Below are positions 32,484 to 32,505 of a DNA stretch of 32,505 nucleotides, in pieces. The first letter of the stretch is position 1, and every line of letters starts with the position of its first letter. The stretch spans positions 1-32,505 of the forward strand of contig NZ_CP075095.1 in assembly GCF_023035295.1 (NCBI RefSeq), given 5' to 3'. This DNA is from Borrelia coriaceae. Lineage in GTDB: Bacteria > Spirochaetota > Spirochaetia > Borreliales > Borreliaceae. Under the pieces are notes generated by a model, which was not told where the DNA came from, did no database searches, and saw nothing but the letters and a program-made list of their open reading frames with translations. Both the position numbers and the translations under genes were made by a program.

Positions 32484-32505
32484 TGTACTAATAACAATTT
32501 ATATA
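32484..32505 (-). other. Right hairpin telomere sequence
   Basis: Read from the end inward on the minus strand this is TATATAAATTGTTATTAGTACA, differing from the left end at two of 22 positions (8 and 14). TTAGTACA is again at 15-22 from the tip. It supports a linear molecule with both ends present. Confidence 0.8.

Noticed and set aside
1..32505. tRNA, rRNA, insertion sequences or integrase genes
   Set aside because: None seen on either strand by reading; the only tyrosine-recombinase-like protein is ResT.

Overview
The window looks like a complete linear plasmid of a relapsing-fever-group Borrelia. The evidence is: base composition near 30% G+C or lower; two ends carrying matching hairpin-telomere sequence (TATATAA then TTAGTACA in the same register from each end); a ResT telomere resolvase with all five known catalytic residues; the Borrelia plasmid-maintenance set PF57/62-PF50-PF32-PF49; a Bdr protein; and a Vlp-type variable large lipoprotein. 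Species and plasmid name cannot be fixed from sequence alone.

Layout. Positions 1-3.5 kb: left telomere, a phased 21-bp repeat array, bdr, a broken gene and an orphan PF57/62-type maintenance gene. Positions 3.7-14.1 kb, mostly minus strand: guaA-guaB, a signal-peptide-bearing MTA/SAH nucleosidase, a lipoprotein, a purine permease, two small lipoproteins, a plus-strand ImmA/IrrE-like protein with a degraded active site, and another lipoprotein. Positions 14.2-19.3 kb, plus strand: an ankyrin-repeat membrane protein, two tandem glucose/maltose-type PTS EIICB genes (each behind an AT-rich perfect inverted repeat), and acylphosphatase. Positions 19.3-22 kb, minus strand: a small conserved protein, resT and a lipoprotein. 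Positions 22.2-25.0 kb, plus strand: the four-gene replication/partition cluster. Positions 25-32.5 kb: an arm rich in G and T on the plus strand, with a lipoprotein, vlp, nicotinamidase (pncA), about 1.3 kb of decayed genes including a bdr relic, a bmp fragment, a full bmp-family lipoprotein, the second phased array and the right telomere.

The block from guaB to PF49 has the gene order I recall for the essential circular plasmid cp26 of Lyme Borrelia, opened between the PF49 gene and guaB. Genes I recall as cp26 markers (ospC, chbCAB, oppAIV) are missing. The plasmid therefore appears to be a linear counterpart of cp26, with accessory arms carrying telomeres, bdr, vlp, pncA and bmp.

Functionally the genes centre on scavenging: purine uptake (permease, Bmp-type binding lipoprotein), adenine release (nucleosidase), IMP to GMP (GuaB, GuaA), nicotinamide to nicotinate (PncA) and sugar uptake (two PTS EIICBs). 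The rest covers telomere resolution and partition (ResT, PF32/49/50/57) and surface lipoproteins. The most striking unexplained structure is a degenerate AWAGTTG repeat at both ends, with units at nearly identical distances (52, 73, 94, 115, about 145, about 166 and 188 nt) from each telomere.
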